DNA from: Marinagarivorans cellulosilyticus
Lineage (GTDB): Bacteria; Pseudomonadota; Gammaproteobacteria; Pseudomonadales; Cellvibrionaceae
Direction: 5' to 3'
DNA length: 64,000 nucleotides
Assembly: GCF_021655555.1 (NCBI RefSeq)
Contig: NZ_AP023086.1
Location: 2,200,685-2,264,684 of the forward strand
Of this stretch, positions 24,219-33,057 are shown one piece after another. A program made the position numbers and the translations under genes. Every line of letters begins with the position of its first letter. Position 1 is the stretch's first letter. Under the pieces are notes generated by a model, which saw only the letters and a list, made by a program, of their open reading frames with translations, was not told where the DNA came from and searched no databases.

Positions 24219-26147
24219 ATGCTTGATACTCCCCTTCAACAATTGGTTGCACAGCATTGGCGCTCGGCCTTACTAGCTAGTGCGTCTGTGATGCTTTCTG
24301 CGTGTGTTGCTACTGATAATAGCTCTAGTAGTGCGGTGGAAGTTAGCTCTGAGGCTGCTGTTTCTAGTAGCTCTGAAGTGGTTGTTCCCAGCAGTTCGGT
24401 TGCGCCTTCATCGAGCTCAGTCGAAAGCTCTTCAAGCCAGGCTGTGGTTGTTTCAAGCAGTTCTGCTGCTGTTTCTAGCTCGGAAGAGGCCTGTGAAGAA
24501 CCTAATGGCGGCCAGTTTGCATCGGGGGAGACTCTTTTTGAGGGCTGCATAGCTTGTCATGGTGTGCCAACAGCAGATGGGAAAACAGCTGGTGGTCTCG
24601 GAGGCCCCATTGATGTGGCTGATGTTGGTGGTGATTTGTATGGTAAAACGAATTCGCCGACATTAGCGGGTTATATCGAATCTGCTATGTCTCAGCATTT
24701 TAATATGTGTGACGCTTCAGATGCGAGCTGTGCTGCAGACGTTGCCTACTACTTAAACGTAGCCACTGGCCTTATTGCTGTCGCGCAAGTTTGTGAAAGC
24801 TCGAGTTCTGAGGCGGAGCAATCAAGCTCGATTGAGGCGTCTTCCAGCAGTGCAGCACCAGTAGGTATGAGCTTATTGAGTAGCCCTGGCACTTTCGCTA
24901 ATGGAGGGGAAGGTTTTAATGTAATTCCTTCGGCGAGCTTTGGTGGTGAAGTTAGTTTTTCTATACCTTCAGCGAATACAGCGGAGCCTTGGGCTGTGCA
25001 GATGACGCACGAGTTGAGTGTGACTGCTGGTGAGCAATATGTAATTTGCTTTGATGCGAAAACGACTGCTAGCGCAGGAATGCGTAGCTTAACGGTGGGT
25101 TTTGATAATAATGCCACGGGTGGTTATGCGAATATCAGCGGTGGCCATATCGACGAGATACTAACGGCTCAGTACCAAAACTTCTCACCAGTAGTGACGG
25201 CTGATGCAACAGCCGCCGATGCCCGCTTGTACTTCAATCTGGCGGCCGAAGCTGGGGATGTTCAGCTCGATAACATCGCTGTTTATCAAGGCGGTAGCTG
25301 TGGTGGCGTGGTTGAGGGTAGTTCATCTTCGGCGGTTACAAGTTCTAGTGCGCCTGCTGTGAGCTCTTCTAGTCAAGCTACTACAAGCAGTGCGTCGAAC
25401 CCTGGCAACGGTAATTTAATTATTAATGATGATTTTGAAGGTCAATCGAATAATACGGCTCCTTCTGGCTGGAAAACATTCTTGCAGTATCAGATAGACC
25501 CGCAAGGCAATAGCGCTGGTGCCAGTACTTTTGCCTTGATTGACTCCAGCAAAGCTCACTCTGGTTCTAATTCTGTAAGGATTAAAACGGGAGGTACTTC
25601 AATTCAGCCATCATTTATTTTTCAAGATTTACCCAGTGGGCAGGATGCTTTTTATTCTCGCTTTTGGATGAATATTCCGGTGGCGCTAGGCGGTGGGGTT
25701 AAAGGTGGTGATGGGAATCACGTGCACTTTATGGCTTACTCTACTGAAATGAGCGGTTCTAATAAGCAAGAGCTTCGTTTTGGTACGCTACAAGATGCAA
25801 TTTTAGGTGCATTCTTACCTAAAGGTATTGATGCAGGCACAGAGAACATCGTTCCAACCGCAACCATTCCTGCTAATCAGTGGGTGTGTTTAGAGTTTGC
25901 CGTTGTTAAAAATAGTATGTTTGATCAGGTTTACGCTTGGGTTGATGGGCAGGTAATACTTGAGGCGGTGTCTCCATCTGCATGGGCGCGCGACCCAGGC
26001 CAATTCTTCAGCACAGTTTCTGCAGATTCTAAGATAGACAATCATGTTTCATTTGGTTGGAGATCATTTGGAGATAATAAGGGCGTCGAAAATGTTTGGT
26101 TTGACGATATCGCTGTTTCCACAGAAGGCCGCGTAGGATGTAACTAA
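24219..26147 (+). CDS. Polyserine lipoprotein: cytochrome c, CBM-like and C-terminal jelly-roll domains
   Basis: 642 residues in modules. Signal peptide ending VMLSAC (Cys 29 lipidated). Polyserine linker about 34-90. Cytochrome c domain about 96-190 with CIACH at 110-114. Second serine linker about 193-217. A CBM4/9-like beta-sandwich about 218-362 (YVICFDAKTTA, LDNIAVYQ). Third linker about 366-395. C-terminal domain 398-642 starting NDDFEGQ with AHSGSNSVRIK, NQWVCLEF and VWFDDIAV, a concanavalin-like jelly roll resembling Cip1 or polysaccharide-lyase-like proteins. Polyserine linkers are a hallmark of surface polysaccharide degraders in this group. Fusion of haem and sugar-binding modules recalls Cbp2D/E-type redox proteins proposed to feed lytic monooxygenases. 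Substrate not known. Confidence 0.8.
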   Translation: MLDTPLQQLVAQHWRSALLASASVMLSACVATDNSSSSAVEVSSEAAVSSSSEVVVPSSSVAPSSSSVESSSSQAVVVSSSSAAVSSSEEACEEPNGGQFASGETLFEGCIACHGVPTADGKTAGGLGGPIDVADVGGDLYGKTNSPTLAGYIESAMSQHFNMCDASDASCAADVAYYLNVATGLIAVAQVCESSSSEAEQSSSIEASSSSAAPVGMSLLSSPGTFANGGEGFNVIPSASFGGEVSFSIPSANTAEPWAVQMTHELSVTAGEQYVICFDAKTTASAGMRSLTVGFDNNATGGYANISGGHIDEILTAQYQNFSPVVTADATAADARLYFNLAAEAGDVQLDNIAVYQGGSCGGVVEGSSSSAVTSSSAPAVSSSSQATTSSASNPGNGNLIINDDFEGQSNNTAPSGWKTFLQYQIDPQGNSAGASTFALIDSSKAHSGSNSVRIKTGGTSIQPSFIFQDLPSGQDAFYSRFWMNIPVALGGGVKGGDGNHVHFMAYSTEMSGSNKQELRFGTLQDAILGAFLPKGIDAGTENIVPTATIPANQWVCLEFAVVKNSMFDQVYAWVDGQVILEAVSPSAWARDPGQFFSTVSADSKIDNHVSFGWRSFGDNKGVENVWFDDIAVSTEGRVGCN

Positions 26148-26272
26148 TAAGTATGTTATTAGATTTTAGCGTGCTGTTTTTGAACACGTAATTCCTTAGA
26201 GCTCCCGTCCATTGGCTGAATGATCACTGGCAAGGAGCTTGTTTATGGAAGTCTCTTTATGCAACATCCTAT

Positions 26273-26306
26273 AGCCCATAGAGCACCCGCTTTATGGGCT
26301 TTTTTA
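26273..26306 (+). terminator. Probable intrinsic terminator of the polyserine lipoprotein gene
   Basis: AGCCCATA (26273-26280) pairs with TATGGGCT (26293-26300) over a 12-base loop, followed by six T residues. Confidence 0.7.
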
Positions 26307-26371
26307 ATGCCTTTTTAGTAAGGGCGGCCTCGGTGGGAGGGAATGTTACCGGGTTTAAGTGCAAGCAGGCC

Positions 26372-27367
26372 TTATTCAAGGCGCCTACGGGTATTGCTAG
26401 GCAGTTGCTCAAAGAATGATTTGTAGTCTTTACTCAGGCGTGAATAGTTTACTGCGCCTAGCTGCCCGGCGATATCGGCCAAGCTGAGCTTTAAATTATC
26501 GGCGTTTTGGATAATTGCTGACCGGTAACGATTAAGTTGAATAGCTTTTAAATACTCGCCTGGGCTGCCGTTTAGTACATCATCAAAGGCTTTCTCTAAC
26601 CCGCGTTGCGAAACATGGCAGGCTTGGGCTACGTCCGAAATTTTACGAAAAGCAAAAGGTTGCGCCTGCATTAAGCGCAGTGTTCTCAGTAGCAGGTTAT
26701 TGCGGCTATTGGGGCGGTACAAGCTTGCGTTGCTCGAATTTAATAGCTGCGCTGATAGCTCAAATACCGATAGGGGCTGGGCGGTTGTCGAACTATCAAA
26801 TTGTTTGATTAATGTATCGCGAAGATCATTTCGGGTGAGTGTTAAAAAAGGTTGCTGGCTATCAGAGCTAGGGGAAATTAGGCGCTGCTTTAATGTATTT
26901 ATTAATGAATTCTTTGTTTTTTGGTCTTCGTGATTTGTGTTGTCAATATCTTCAATTGAAAATGCAAAAAGTGTGGTGTTTGGGGCAACCACCATATCGT
27001 ATAGGGCGTCAGCTTTAAGCACAAAAATATCATGCTCGGTGATTTTGCGACCATTTAAGAATAGCGTTCCTTGCGGTGCTACAAAACCAAAAATAAATTT
27101 TTGAGGGCACAGTATGGATACTTGCAGCATGTAGCTGAGGTTGGCCGTACTCTTTAGCCCGCTAACACCATTGGCTGCAAGCAGTGTTCTGTCGCCACAA
27201 AATTTACCCGGTGAAAGTTGAGTATGTTGTATATGGCAATAGCGTGGAAATACTGAAAATCTTTTTAATGATAATCCTAGTGTTGGAATAACAAGCCGCT
27301 TGGAGCGTTTTAAGGCATTCGCGGGTGATTTAATATCTCTTTTTAATGGGGTACTTATATCGAGCAT
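26372..27367 (-). CDS. AraC family transcriptional regulator
   Basis: 331 residues from ATG 27367 (an in-frame TTG three codons earlier is possible). The C-terminal 100 residues are the AraC/XylS double helix-turn-helix: ISDVAQACHVSQRGLEKAF for the first and LADIAGQLGAVNYSRLSKDYKSFF for the second, with the linker GEYLKAIQLNRYR. The N-terminal region has no clear cupin motif and matches the AraC-binding-like domain of EutR-type regulators only vaguely. The gene is convergent with the polyserine lipoprotein gene; its targets are not evident. Confidence 0.88.
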   Translation of the reverse strand: MLDISTPLKRDIKSPANALKRSKRLVIPTLGLSLKRFSVFPRYCHIQHTQLSPGKFCGDRTLLAANGVSGLKSTANLSYMLQVSILCPQKFIFGFVAPQGTLFLNGRKITEHDIFVLKADALYDMVVAPNTTLFAFSIEDIDNTNHEDQKTKNSLINTLKQRLISPSSDSQQPFLTLTRNDLRDTLIKQFDSSTTAQPLSVFELSAQLLNSSNASLYRPNSRNNLLLRTLRLMQAQPFAFRKISDVAQACHVSQRGLEKAFDDVLNGSPGEYLKAIQLNRYRSAIIQNADNLKLSLADIAGQLGAVNYSRLSKDYKSFFEQLPSNTRRRLE

Positions 27368-27693
27368 AGAGGACAACAGCCTGCAATGATTGCGTAGGCC
27401 GAATAGTGTTCGGCACAGCTCTCCGTGATGCTCATCCTTGAAACCAACGCAACAACTTGGTTATATCAAATTAACGAAAACTGATTATAAGCAATAATGA
27501 GTTACGCGCCATGAAAAAAATGGGCCATTAGCGAACAGTTCATTTAATTTCTCGCCGATTTTTGAAACTAAGCCTAAGGTCAATGTAGCGAAAATGACTT
27601 TTAGTTGAGTTTAATCGCCTTTAGTTAATTGTTGTGTAGCCTATTTATTGGCCGTTTGCCGTTGTATTGGTTGTAAAGTCAAAGGATTAATAT
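27368..27693. other. Divergent intergenic region between AraC gene and next gene
   Basis: About 326 bases. A small hairpin GCCGAA/TTCGGC (27398-27414) is present and the rest is A+T-rich. AAAGGA near 27680-27685 is the ribosome site for the next gene. No coding frame supported. Confidence 0.5.
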
Positions 27694-28479
27694 ATGAAAG
27701 TCTCTGATGAAGATACCACCATGAGCGCAATGCAAAGTGCTTATCAGGCGGGCATTGTCGCGCGTGCATCTCGTAGGTTAATTGAGTGTCATAATCTGGA
27801 ATCTTTTTTATGTTGTGCTCATAAAACCCTACAAGACCTAGGGTGTTCTGGCTTTGCGCAGTTTCAATTTAATGAGGAATCTCGTCATATTAAATTTGGT
27901 GATACAGTCAGGCTTCACCAGCGGGCTGCGCTGCATGGCGCTGAAGCGTATGTAGATGGGCGAGATGATAGCCAATTTACGTATCATGGCGAGCAAATCC
28001 TATTAATTATTGATATCGAATTTTGTAACCCCCGTGATAGCGATATATTGAAAGATAATGTGGCTATTTTTGCAGATTCCATGAGCTCTTGGCTGGATCA
28101 TCACTCAAAATTACATCGCGAGCGGGTCACTTCTGCGGCCGAAAAACTTAGCGTCGTTAATAATCTGAATAATTTCACGCGCTGCTTATATCGTATTAAT
28201 GACCACTTACTGGAAACACAGCGCCATGTTCGTGAGGATTTGCTATCGCAATTAATTACTGCTTTTCCTGTTATGGGGCTAGATGCCGATCAGGAAAATA
28301 CAATTCTCGATATTGTTAATGCTGCAATAGAAAGAGAAAATCAGCTACTTGGGTCACAGATAAAACAAAATATTGAGTTACGATCACTAATGGAAAGTGC
28401 GGTAGAGGCTTTGACCCCAGCTGAAAAAAGGTACTATGCAACGCCCTTATTGGATGATGATATTATTTTGTTTAATTGA
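27694..28479 (+). CDS. Unrecognised cytoplasmic protein, possibly GAF-like sensor
   Basis: 261 residues, ATG with AAAGGATTAATAT upstream. I do not recognise a family. Residues 12-150 start with ARASRRLIECHNLESFLCC and alternate helix and strand in a way that suits a GAF-like sensory domain (helix leading to GFAQFQF, later ILLIIDIEF and DNVAIFADSMSSWLDHH). Residues 150-261 are mostly helical with LTPAEKRYY near the end. No signal peptide, membrane span or catalytic motif. It stands alone, convergent with the efflux operon three bases away. Confidence 0.6.
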   Translation: MKVSDEDTTMSAMQSAYQAGIVARASRRLIECHNLESFLCCAHKTLQDLGCSGFAQFQFNEESRHIKFGDTVRLHQRAALHGAEAYVDGRDDSQFTYHGEQILLIIDIEFCNPRDSDILKDNVAIFADSMSSWLDHHSKLHRERVTSAAEKLSVVNNLNNFTRCLYRINDHLLETQRHVREDLLSQLITAFPVMGLDADQENTILDIVNAAIERENQLLGSQIKQNIELRSLMESAVEALTPAEKRYYATPLLDDDIILFN

Positions 28480-28482
28480 GGT

Positions 28483-29898
28483 CTATTCTCCCATATAGTT
28501 TAATTTCCCGCCCATGGCGCGATAAACATTTACAGCGGCTTGAAGGTGTTGATGTCGTGCTTGAATGTGGCTGTCCCTTGCGTTAAACCAACTACGCTGC
28601 GCCGCCAGTAGCGTTAAAAAGTCTGTATCACCTGCTTCGTAGCGCAGCCGTGCTAAGGAATATAACTGCCGATTGTTTGCTAATTCTTGCTCCCGTATTG
28701 GTTGCAATCGAGCTTGATGCTGCCATTCGCTTAGTGTTTCTAGGGTGTCTGAGAATGCTTTTAATACAGTGAGTTGATAGCCTAATTGTGCTTTTTCTAA
28801 GCCTCCTTCGGCATAGGCGATTTGTTGCTTAATATTACCAGCATTAAAAATAGGCATTGTTAGCCCTTCAACTAAATTCCCACTCCAGCCTTGGTTTATG
28901 TCCGCCAAGTTGCTTAGGTTCACGTTCGCGCTAAGGTTTAATCGTGGCCACCGCTTTTTACGCTGTACATAAACATTGGCTTCCTGTTCGCGTAGGTAAG
29001 CTTCTGCTATGGCAATATCGGGGCGTGTTTCCAGGAGCGCTGCAGGTTGTAGTGGTGAGATATTGGGTGTTTTAATCTGGGTAAACATACCTTGTATATC
29101 CGATGCGACGATGCTGGCCCTTCCGAGTAATATGGCCAATGCCCGCTCGCTGGTTACACGGTTGCGCTGCAGGGTATGTAATTGGGCTTGGCTATTGAGT
29201 AGAACATTGCGTTGTTGGTCTAGCTCTATGCGCGACGCAATACCAGCTTCAAAACGCAGCTCAATGAGTTTGAATAGGTTGGTGCCGGCGTTTAAATTTT
29301 GTTGGGCTATCTCTTCTCGTTCGCGTAAGGCGAGGGTATTTAAATAGGTTTGAGCAAGTTGCGCGCGCATTTGTAATACGGTGCTGCGATAACTTTCTTG
29401 CTGCGCAACCAAGGCCATTGCCGCGCTGCTGTTTTCGGCATCGCGCTGGCCCCATAAGTCGACGTTGTAACCTGCATTAATGCTAGCTGTGTTGCTGTGG
29501 TTATGGCTGCCGTTATCAAAACTAATCCCATTGCGGTTGTTTATACTGGTATCCAGCGTGGGCCAGTTGTTACTGCGTTGTTGAGCGTACATGGCGCTAG
29601 CTTGGCGTAACGAAATGGCAGCGGTTTTTAGGTCAAAGTTATTTAGCTCTAATTCTGTAAACAGCTGGTTCAGCTCTGGCGAGCCGAATACTTGCCACCA
29701 TTGCGTTAAAGGCACTAATTGCCATTGCGTTTCTTTCCCTGCCTGGGTGTCGGTAATGTTGTTAAAGGCCTCGGGTATTTGTGTGGCTGGTAGCGCTTGC
29801 GGTGTGTAATGGTTGCAGCCGCTTGCAGCTAATATTAGGCCTATTATGGCAAGGCGTAATGTGGGTAAACGGAAAAGCTGATCAAAGTAACGCGACAT
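28483..29898 (-). CDS. TolC/NodT-like outer-membrane efflux lipoprotein
   Basis: 471 residues. The lipobox AASGC makes Cys 28 the lipidated residue, as in OprM/NodT proteins. Two OEP repeats follow: helical hairpins with LDTSINNRNG, GYNVDLWGQRDAENSSAA, YLNTLALRERE, then ETRPDIAIAEAYLREQEANV and a second hairpin ending RYEAGDTDFLTLLAAQRSW. It forms the outer-membrane exit duct for a tripartite pump. The start overlaps the macB stop (TAATG), so it is the outer-membrane partner of MacAB. Last gene of the long minus-strand operon. Confidence 0.93.
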   Translation of the reverse strand: MSRYFDQLFRLPTLRLAIIGLILAASGCNHYTPQALPATQIPEAFNNITDTQAGKETQWQLVPLTQWWQVFGSPELNQLFTELELNNFDLKTAAISLRQASAMYAQQRSNNWPTLDTSINNRNGISFDNGSHNHSNTASINAGYNVDLWGQRDAENSSAAMALVAQQESYRSTVLQMRAQLAQTYLNTLALREREEIAQQNLNAGTNLFKLIELRFEAGIASRIELDQQRNVLLNSQAQLHTLQRNRVTSERALAILLGRASIVASDIQGMFTQIKTPNISPLQPAALLETRPDIAIAEAYLREQEANVYVQRKKRWPRLNLSANVNLSNLADINQGWSGNLVEGLTMPIFNAGNIKQQIAYAEGGLEKAQLGYQLTVLKAFSDTLETLSEWQHQARLQPIREQELANNRQLYSLARLRYEAGDTDFLTLLAAQRSWFNARDSHIQARHQHLQAAVNVYRAMGGKLNYMGE

Positions 29899-31883
29899 TA
29901 TTCTTCTGCTAGCGCTTGAATAGGGTTAACGGAGGCCGCCTTATGCGCGGGGGCATAGCCAAAAATGACACCCACTAACAGTGATGTTGTAAAGGCTAAT
30001 AAGGGTGGCGCTAATGAAAATGCGACGGCAATAGCGGCCTGTTGTAAAACGAGAGATATTAATAAGCCTAAACCTACGCCAATAAGCCCGCCTAGTAAGC
30101 AAACCATTAAGGCTTCAATATTGAACTGCCGTAAAATATCTGAAGGTTTAGCTCCGGTGGCAATGCGTAAGCCGATTTCTCGGCGGCGCTCAGAGACATT
30201 CACCAGCATAATATTCATAACGCCAATACCACCTACAAATAGTGATATAGCGGCCACAGAGCCTAGCATCCATGTCAAGGTATCTTGTGTATCGCTAATA
30301 GCTTCAACCAGTGTGGCCGTATTACGTACCATAAAGTCTTCGCGGCCGTGGCGGCGTTTAAGTTCTTGCGTTACGGTTGCTTCAATTGTAGGCAGTAGGT
30401 CGGTGCTACTCACTTTCACTATAATGCTAGATAAATAAGGCCGGCCAAAAAGTTTTAATTGTGCTGTGGTAATAGGGATGTACACCTCATCATCAATATC
30501 TCGCCCACCTGCGCTGGCGCCCTTTGCTTTAAGGGTACCTATAACTTGGTAAAAGCTATTGTTCATCAGCACGTATTCGCCAATAGGGTTTTGGGTATTG
30601 GGAAATAATTGCTCTGCAACGGTGGCGCCGATGACGATGACAGAGCTGTAACGCTCGACATCATCGTTATTAATAAACACACCTTGGGCGATCTCCCAAT
30701 TGCGCATAGAAAAATAGGCTGGCGTTATACCGCGTGCACGGCCACTGTAATCATTACTGCCAAAACGTACTGTAGTGCGGGCTTCACGTTCTGGCGAAAC
30801 ATCGGCTATTCCCGGTAATTGGGTTAAGAATTGCGCATCCTCCATTGTGAGTGTCGCTATTTCGCCACTGGCCCGAATATTTCGACCACCTGGGCGTATT
30901 TGTAATAAGTTGGTCCCCATTGCTTCAATGCGCTGAAGTACTTGTTGTTTGCCCCCGTCACCAATTGCCATCATGGTTACCACCGAAGCAACGCCAATAA
31001 TAATGCCCAGTAATGTTAGTAGGGTACGAAATAAATTGGCTTGTAACGACCCTAAAGCTAAACACAAAGATTCCCACAAACTAATGCGCGGGTAGCATTT
31101 GATGTGTTGCTTTGTGTTGGTTTGGAGCGGCGCAGCTGGTGTGCAATTGCCTAAAGGGGCGGGGGTGTCACTAGGTAATTGATGCTGACTAGAATCGCTA
31201 ATGATGTGGCCGTCTTTCATTTGGATAATGCGATTTGCTTGTTGGGCCACTAATGCATCGTGGGTAATTAATACAACGGTCGTACCGGTATCGCGATTCA
31301 ATTGTTTAAGTAATGCCAGTACTTGCTGGCCACTAGCAGAGTCTAGTGCGCCGGTTGGTTCGTCAGCTAATATTACTTGGGCGCCATTAATTAAGGCGCG
31401 GGCAATCGAAACACGTTGTTGTTGGCCGCCAGATAATTGTGAAGGTCTGTGTCCACTGCGTTCGGTAAGGCCTAGTTGAGCGAGTCGCTTTTTAGCTAAT
31501 GCTAAGCGTTGGCTTTTTTCCATACCGCCATAAATAGCCGGCATGGCGACGTTTTCTTGTGCGCTGTAATTGGCCAGCAATTGATAACGCTGAAAAACAA
31601 AGCCAAAGGTTTTTAGGCGTAAGCTTGATAACTCTTTTACATTGAGAGCATTGACTTGATGGCCGTCCACGCTATAACTGCCACTGCTTGGGGTGTCTAG
31701 GCAGCCTAAAATATTCATCAGCGTGGTCTTTCCAGAACCTGACTGCCCCATAATGGCTAAAAATTCGCCGCGTTTAATGGTTAAATTGATATTATTCAAT
31801 GCGCGCACTTGCGTTTCGCCACTTAAGTAATCGCGGCATACGCCCGCAAGTGATAATAAAATATTGGAATCAGTGCTGGCCAT
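29898..31883 (-). CDS. macB: MacB-type ABC exporter, ATPase-permease fusion
   Basis: 661 residues from ATG 31883, one base after the macA stop; a GTG four codons upstream is the alternative. The N-terminal ATPase has Walker A GQSGSGKTT, signature LSGGQQQRVSIARAL and Walker B VILADEPTGALD. Then a first transmembrane helix (LFRTLLTLLGIIIGVASVVTM), the periplasmic core domain, and three C-terminal FtsX-type helices. MacB drives mechanotransmission through MacA and a TolC-type duct. Homologous pumps export macrolides, toxins, or siderophores (PvdT of PvdRT-OpmQ). Position in the TonB/iron operon favours siderophore handling here; that is an inference. Confidence 0.95.
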   Translation of the reverse strand: MASTDSNILLSLAGVCRDYLSGETQVRALNNINLTIKRGEFLAIMGQSGSGKTTLMNILGCLDTPSSGSYSVDGHQVNALNVKELSSLRLKTFGFVFQRYQLLANYSAQENVAMPAIYGGMEKSQRLALAKKRLAQLGLTERSGHRPSQLSGGQQQRVSIARALINGAQVILADEPTGALDSASGQQVLALLKQLNRDTGTTVVLITHDALVAQQANRIIQMKDGHIISDSSQHQLPSDTPAPLGNCTPAAPLQTNTKQHIKCYPRISLWESLCLALGSLQANLFRTLLTLLGIIIGVASVVTMMAIGDGGKQQVLQRIEAMGTNLLQIRPGGRNIRASGEIATLTMEDAQFLTQLPGIADVSPEREARTTVRFGSNDYSGRARGITPAYFSMRNWEIAQGVFINNDDVERYSSVIVIGATVAEQLFPNTQNPIGEYVLMNNSFYQVIGTLKAKGASAGGRDIDDEVYIPITTAQLKLFGRPYLSSIIVKVSSTDLLPTIEATVTQELKRRHGREDFMVRNTATLVEAISDTQDTLTWMLGSVAAISLFVGGIGVMNIMLVNVSERRREIGLRIATGAKPSDILRQFNIEALMVCLLGGLIGVGLGLLISLVLQQAAIAVAFSLAPPLLAFTTSLLVGVIFGYAPAHKAASVNPIQALAEE

Positions 31884-31884
31884 G

Positions 31885-33057
31885 TTAAAAACCACGTGGT
31901 GGTCTTTTCATGTTATCTGTGCGGCCATTTTTGCTATCGCGCGCCTGGCTGCCAACTACAACACTGTCTCCTGCTTTTAGGCCTTTAATCACTTGCGCGT
32001 GCGTGCGATTACGTAAACCTAAGCGTACGGGGGTATCGATTAAGCCGTTCGCCGTATGTTGTTGTACATATGACCGTTGATTTTTTTTAGCCGGAGTATT
32101 GGTTTGGATTGCCCCCAATGGTACGAGAATGACATCTTTTGCATGATCCAGTAAAAAGAATGCTTGCGTGGTCATGGCATCCATCAGGCGGCCGTCGTTA
32201 TTATCGATATCAATTAATGCTTGATACAGCACAACATCATTAATTACCGAGGGGGTGGGTAATACTTGTCTTATCGTGGATTGCCAACGGCGTTCGCCGC
32301 CGCCAAAGGTCTTAAAGTACACAGGCATGCCAGCGTATAGATGTGGAATGTCAGCTTCAGAGACTTCGGCGCGCAGTGTCAACACGGTTAAATCCGCTAT
32401 TTTTAATAAAGTCGGCGCATTTTGGTTGGCGTTGAGCGTTTGGCCTTGACGCACTTGCACATTAACAACAGTGCCGTCGATAGGCGCATAAATATTGGCA
32501 TAGCCTAGCGTTGCTTTGTCTCCGGCTAGGGAGGCGGCATCGGCTTTGATTTGTGCTTTCATGGCAGTTATTTGCGCACGCAGAATTTTTTCATTGGTGG
32601 TGCTGGCAAAAAGCTCGTCATCGCTTACTGCATTTTGTTGATGCAAGCTAAGGTTGCGTTTAGCGCGTAAATTGGCGAGTTCGAGCTCTGCTTGTAGTTG
32701 AATAAGCTGTGCTTTTTTACCCTCTAGGCTTGCTTGTGCATTTTGTACTCGCGTTTCAAAGACGGTAGCATCAATTTCTGCCACTAAATCTCCTGCTTTT
32801 ACTATTGCTCCTTCTTCAACATGTAAAGCTTTAACTTGGCCAGAAACCTGAGCGCCAACTTCTACGTAATGTTTGGGCTCTAGTTTACCGGTGGCACTGA
32901 TGAAGTTTTCAATATTACCGCGCTGAATGGTTTCGGTAAGGAGCTTTTCTGATTGCTGGTCATCTAGCCATCGCCAGCCTAAAAAGGTTGTTAAGCATAT
33001 AGTTGTAACTAGCAATAACCAGCGATATGGCCACAATAATAAACGAGTCGTTTTCAT
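31885..33057 (-). CDS. macA: MacA-type periplasmic adaptor (membrane fusion protein)
   Basis: 390 residues. One N-terminal membrane anchor (LLLWPYRWLLLVTTICLTTFLG), then the lipoyl half-motifs (GKLEPKHYVEVGAQVSGQV and YANIYAPIDGTVVNV), an alpha-hairpin between them (about 100-170), and the beta-barrel and membrane-proximal domains. It bridges MacB and the TolC-like channel. Its start overlaps the upstream PepSY gene stop by ATGA. The C-terminal end is basic and proline-rich (MKRPPRGF). Confidence 0.94.
   Translation of the reverse strand: MKTTRLLLWPYRWLLLVTTICLTTFLGWRWLDDQQSEKLLTETIQRGNIENFISATGKLEPKHYVEVGAQVSGQVKALHVEEGAIVKAGDLVAEIDATVFETRVQNAQASLEGKKAQLIQLQAELELANLRAKRNLSLHQQNAVSDDELFASTTNEKILRAQITAMKAQIKADAASLAGDKATLGYANIYAPIDGTVVNVQVRQGQTLNANQNAPTLLKIADLTVLTLRAEVSEADIPHLYAGMPVYFKTFGGGERRWQSTIRQVLPTPSVINDVVLYQALIDIDNNDGRLMDAMTTQAFFLLDHAKDVILVPLGAIQTNTPAKKNQRSYVQQHTANGLIDTPVRLGLRNRTHAQVIKGLKAGDSVVVGSQARDSKNGRTDNMKRPPRGF

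Noticed and set aside
30609..31479. Plus-strand frames opposite macB
   Set aside because: Fully antisense to conserved ABC transporter motifs.
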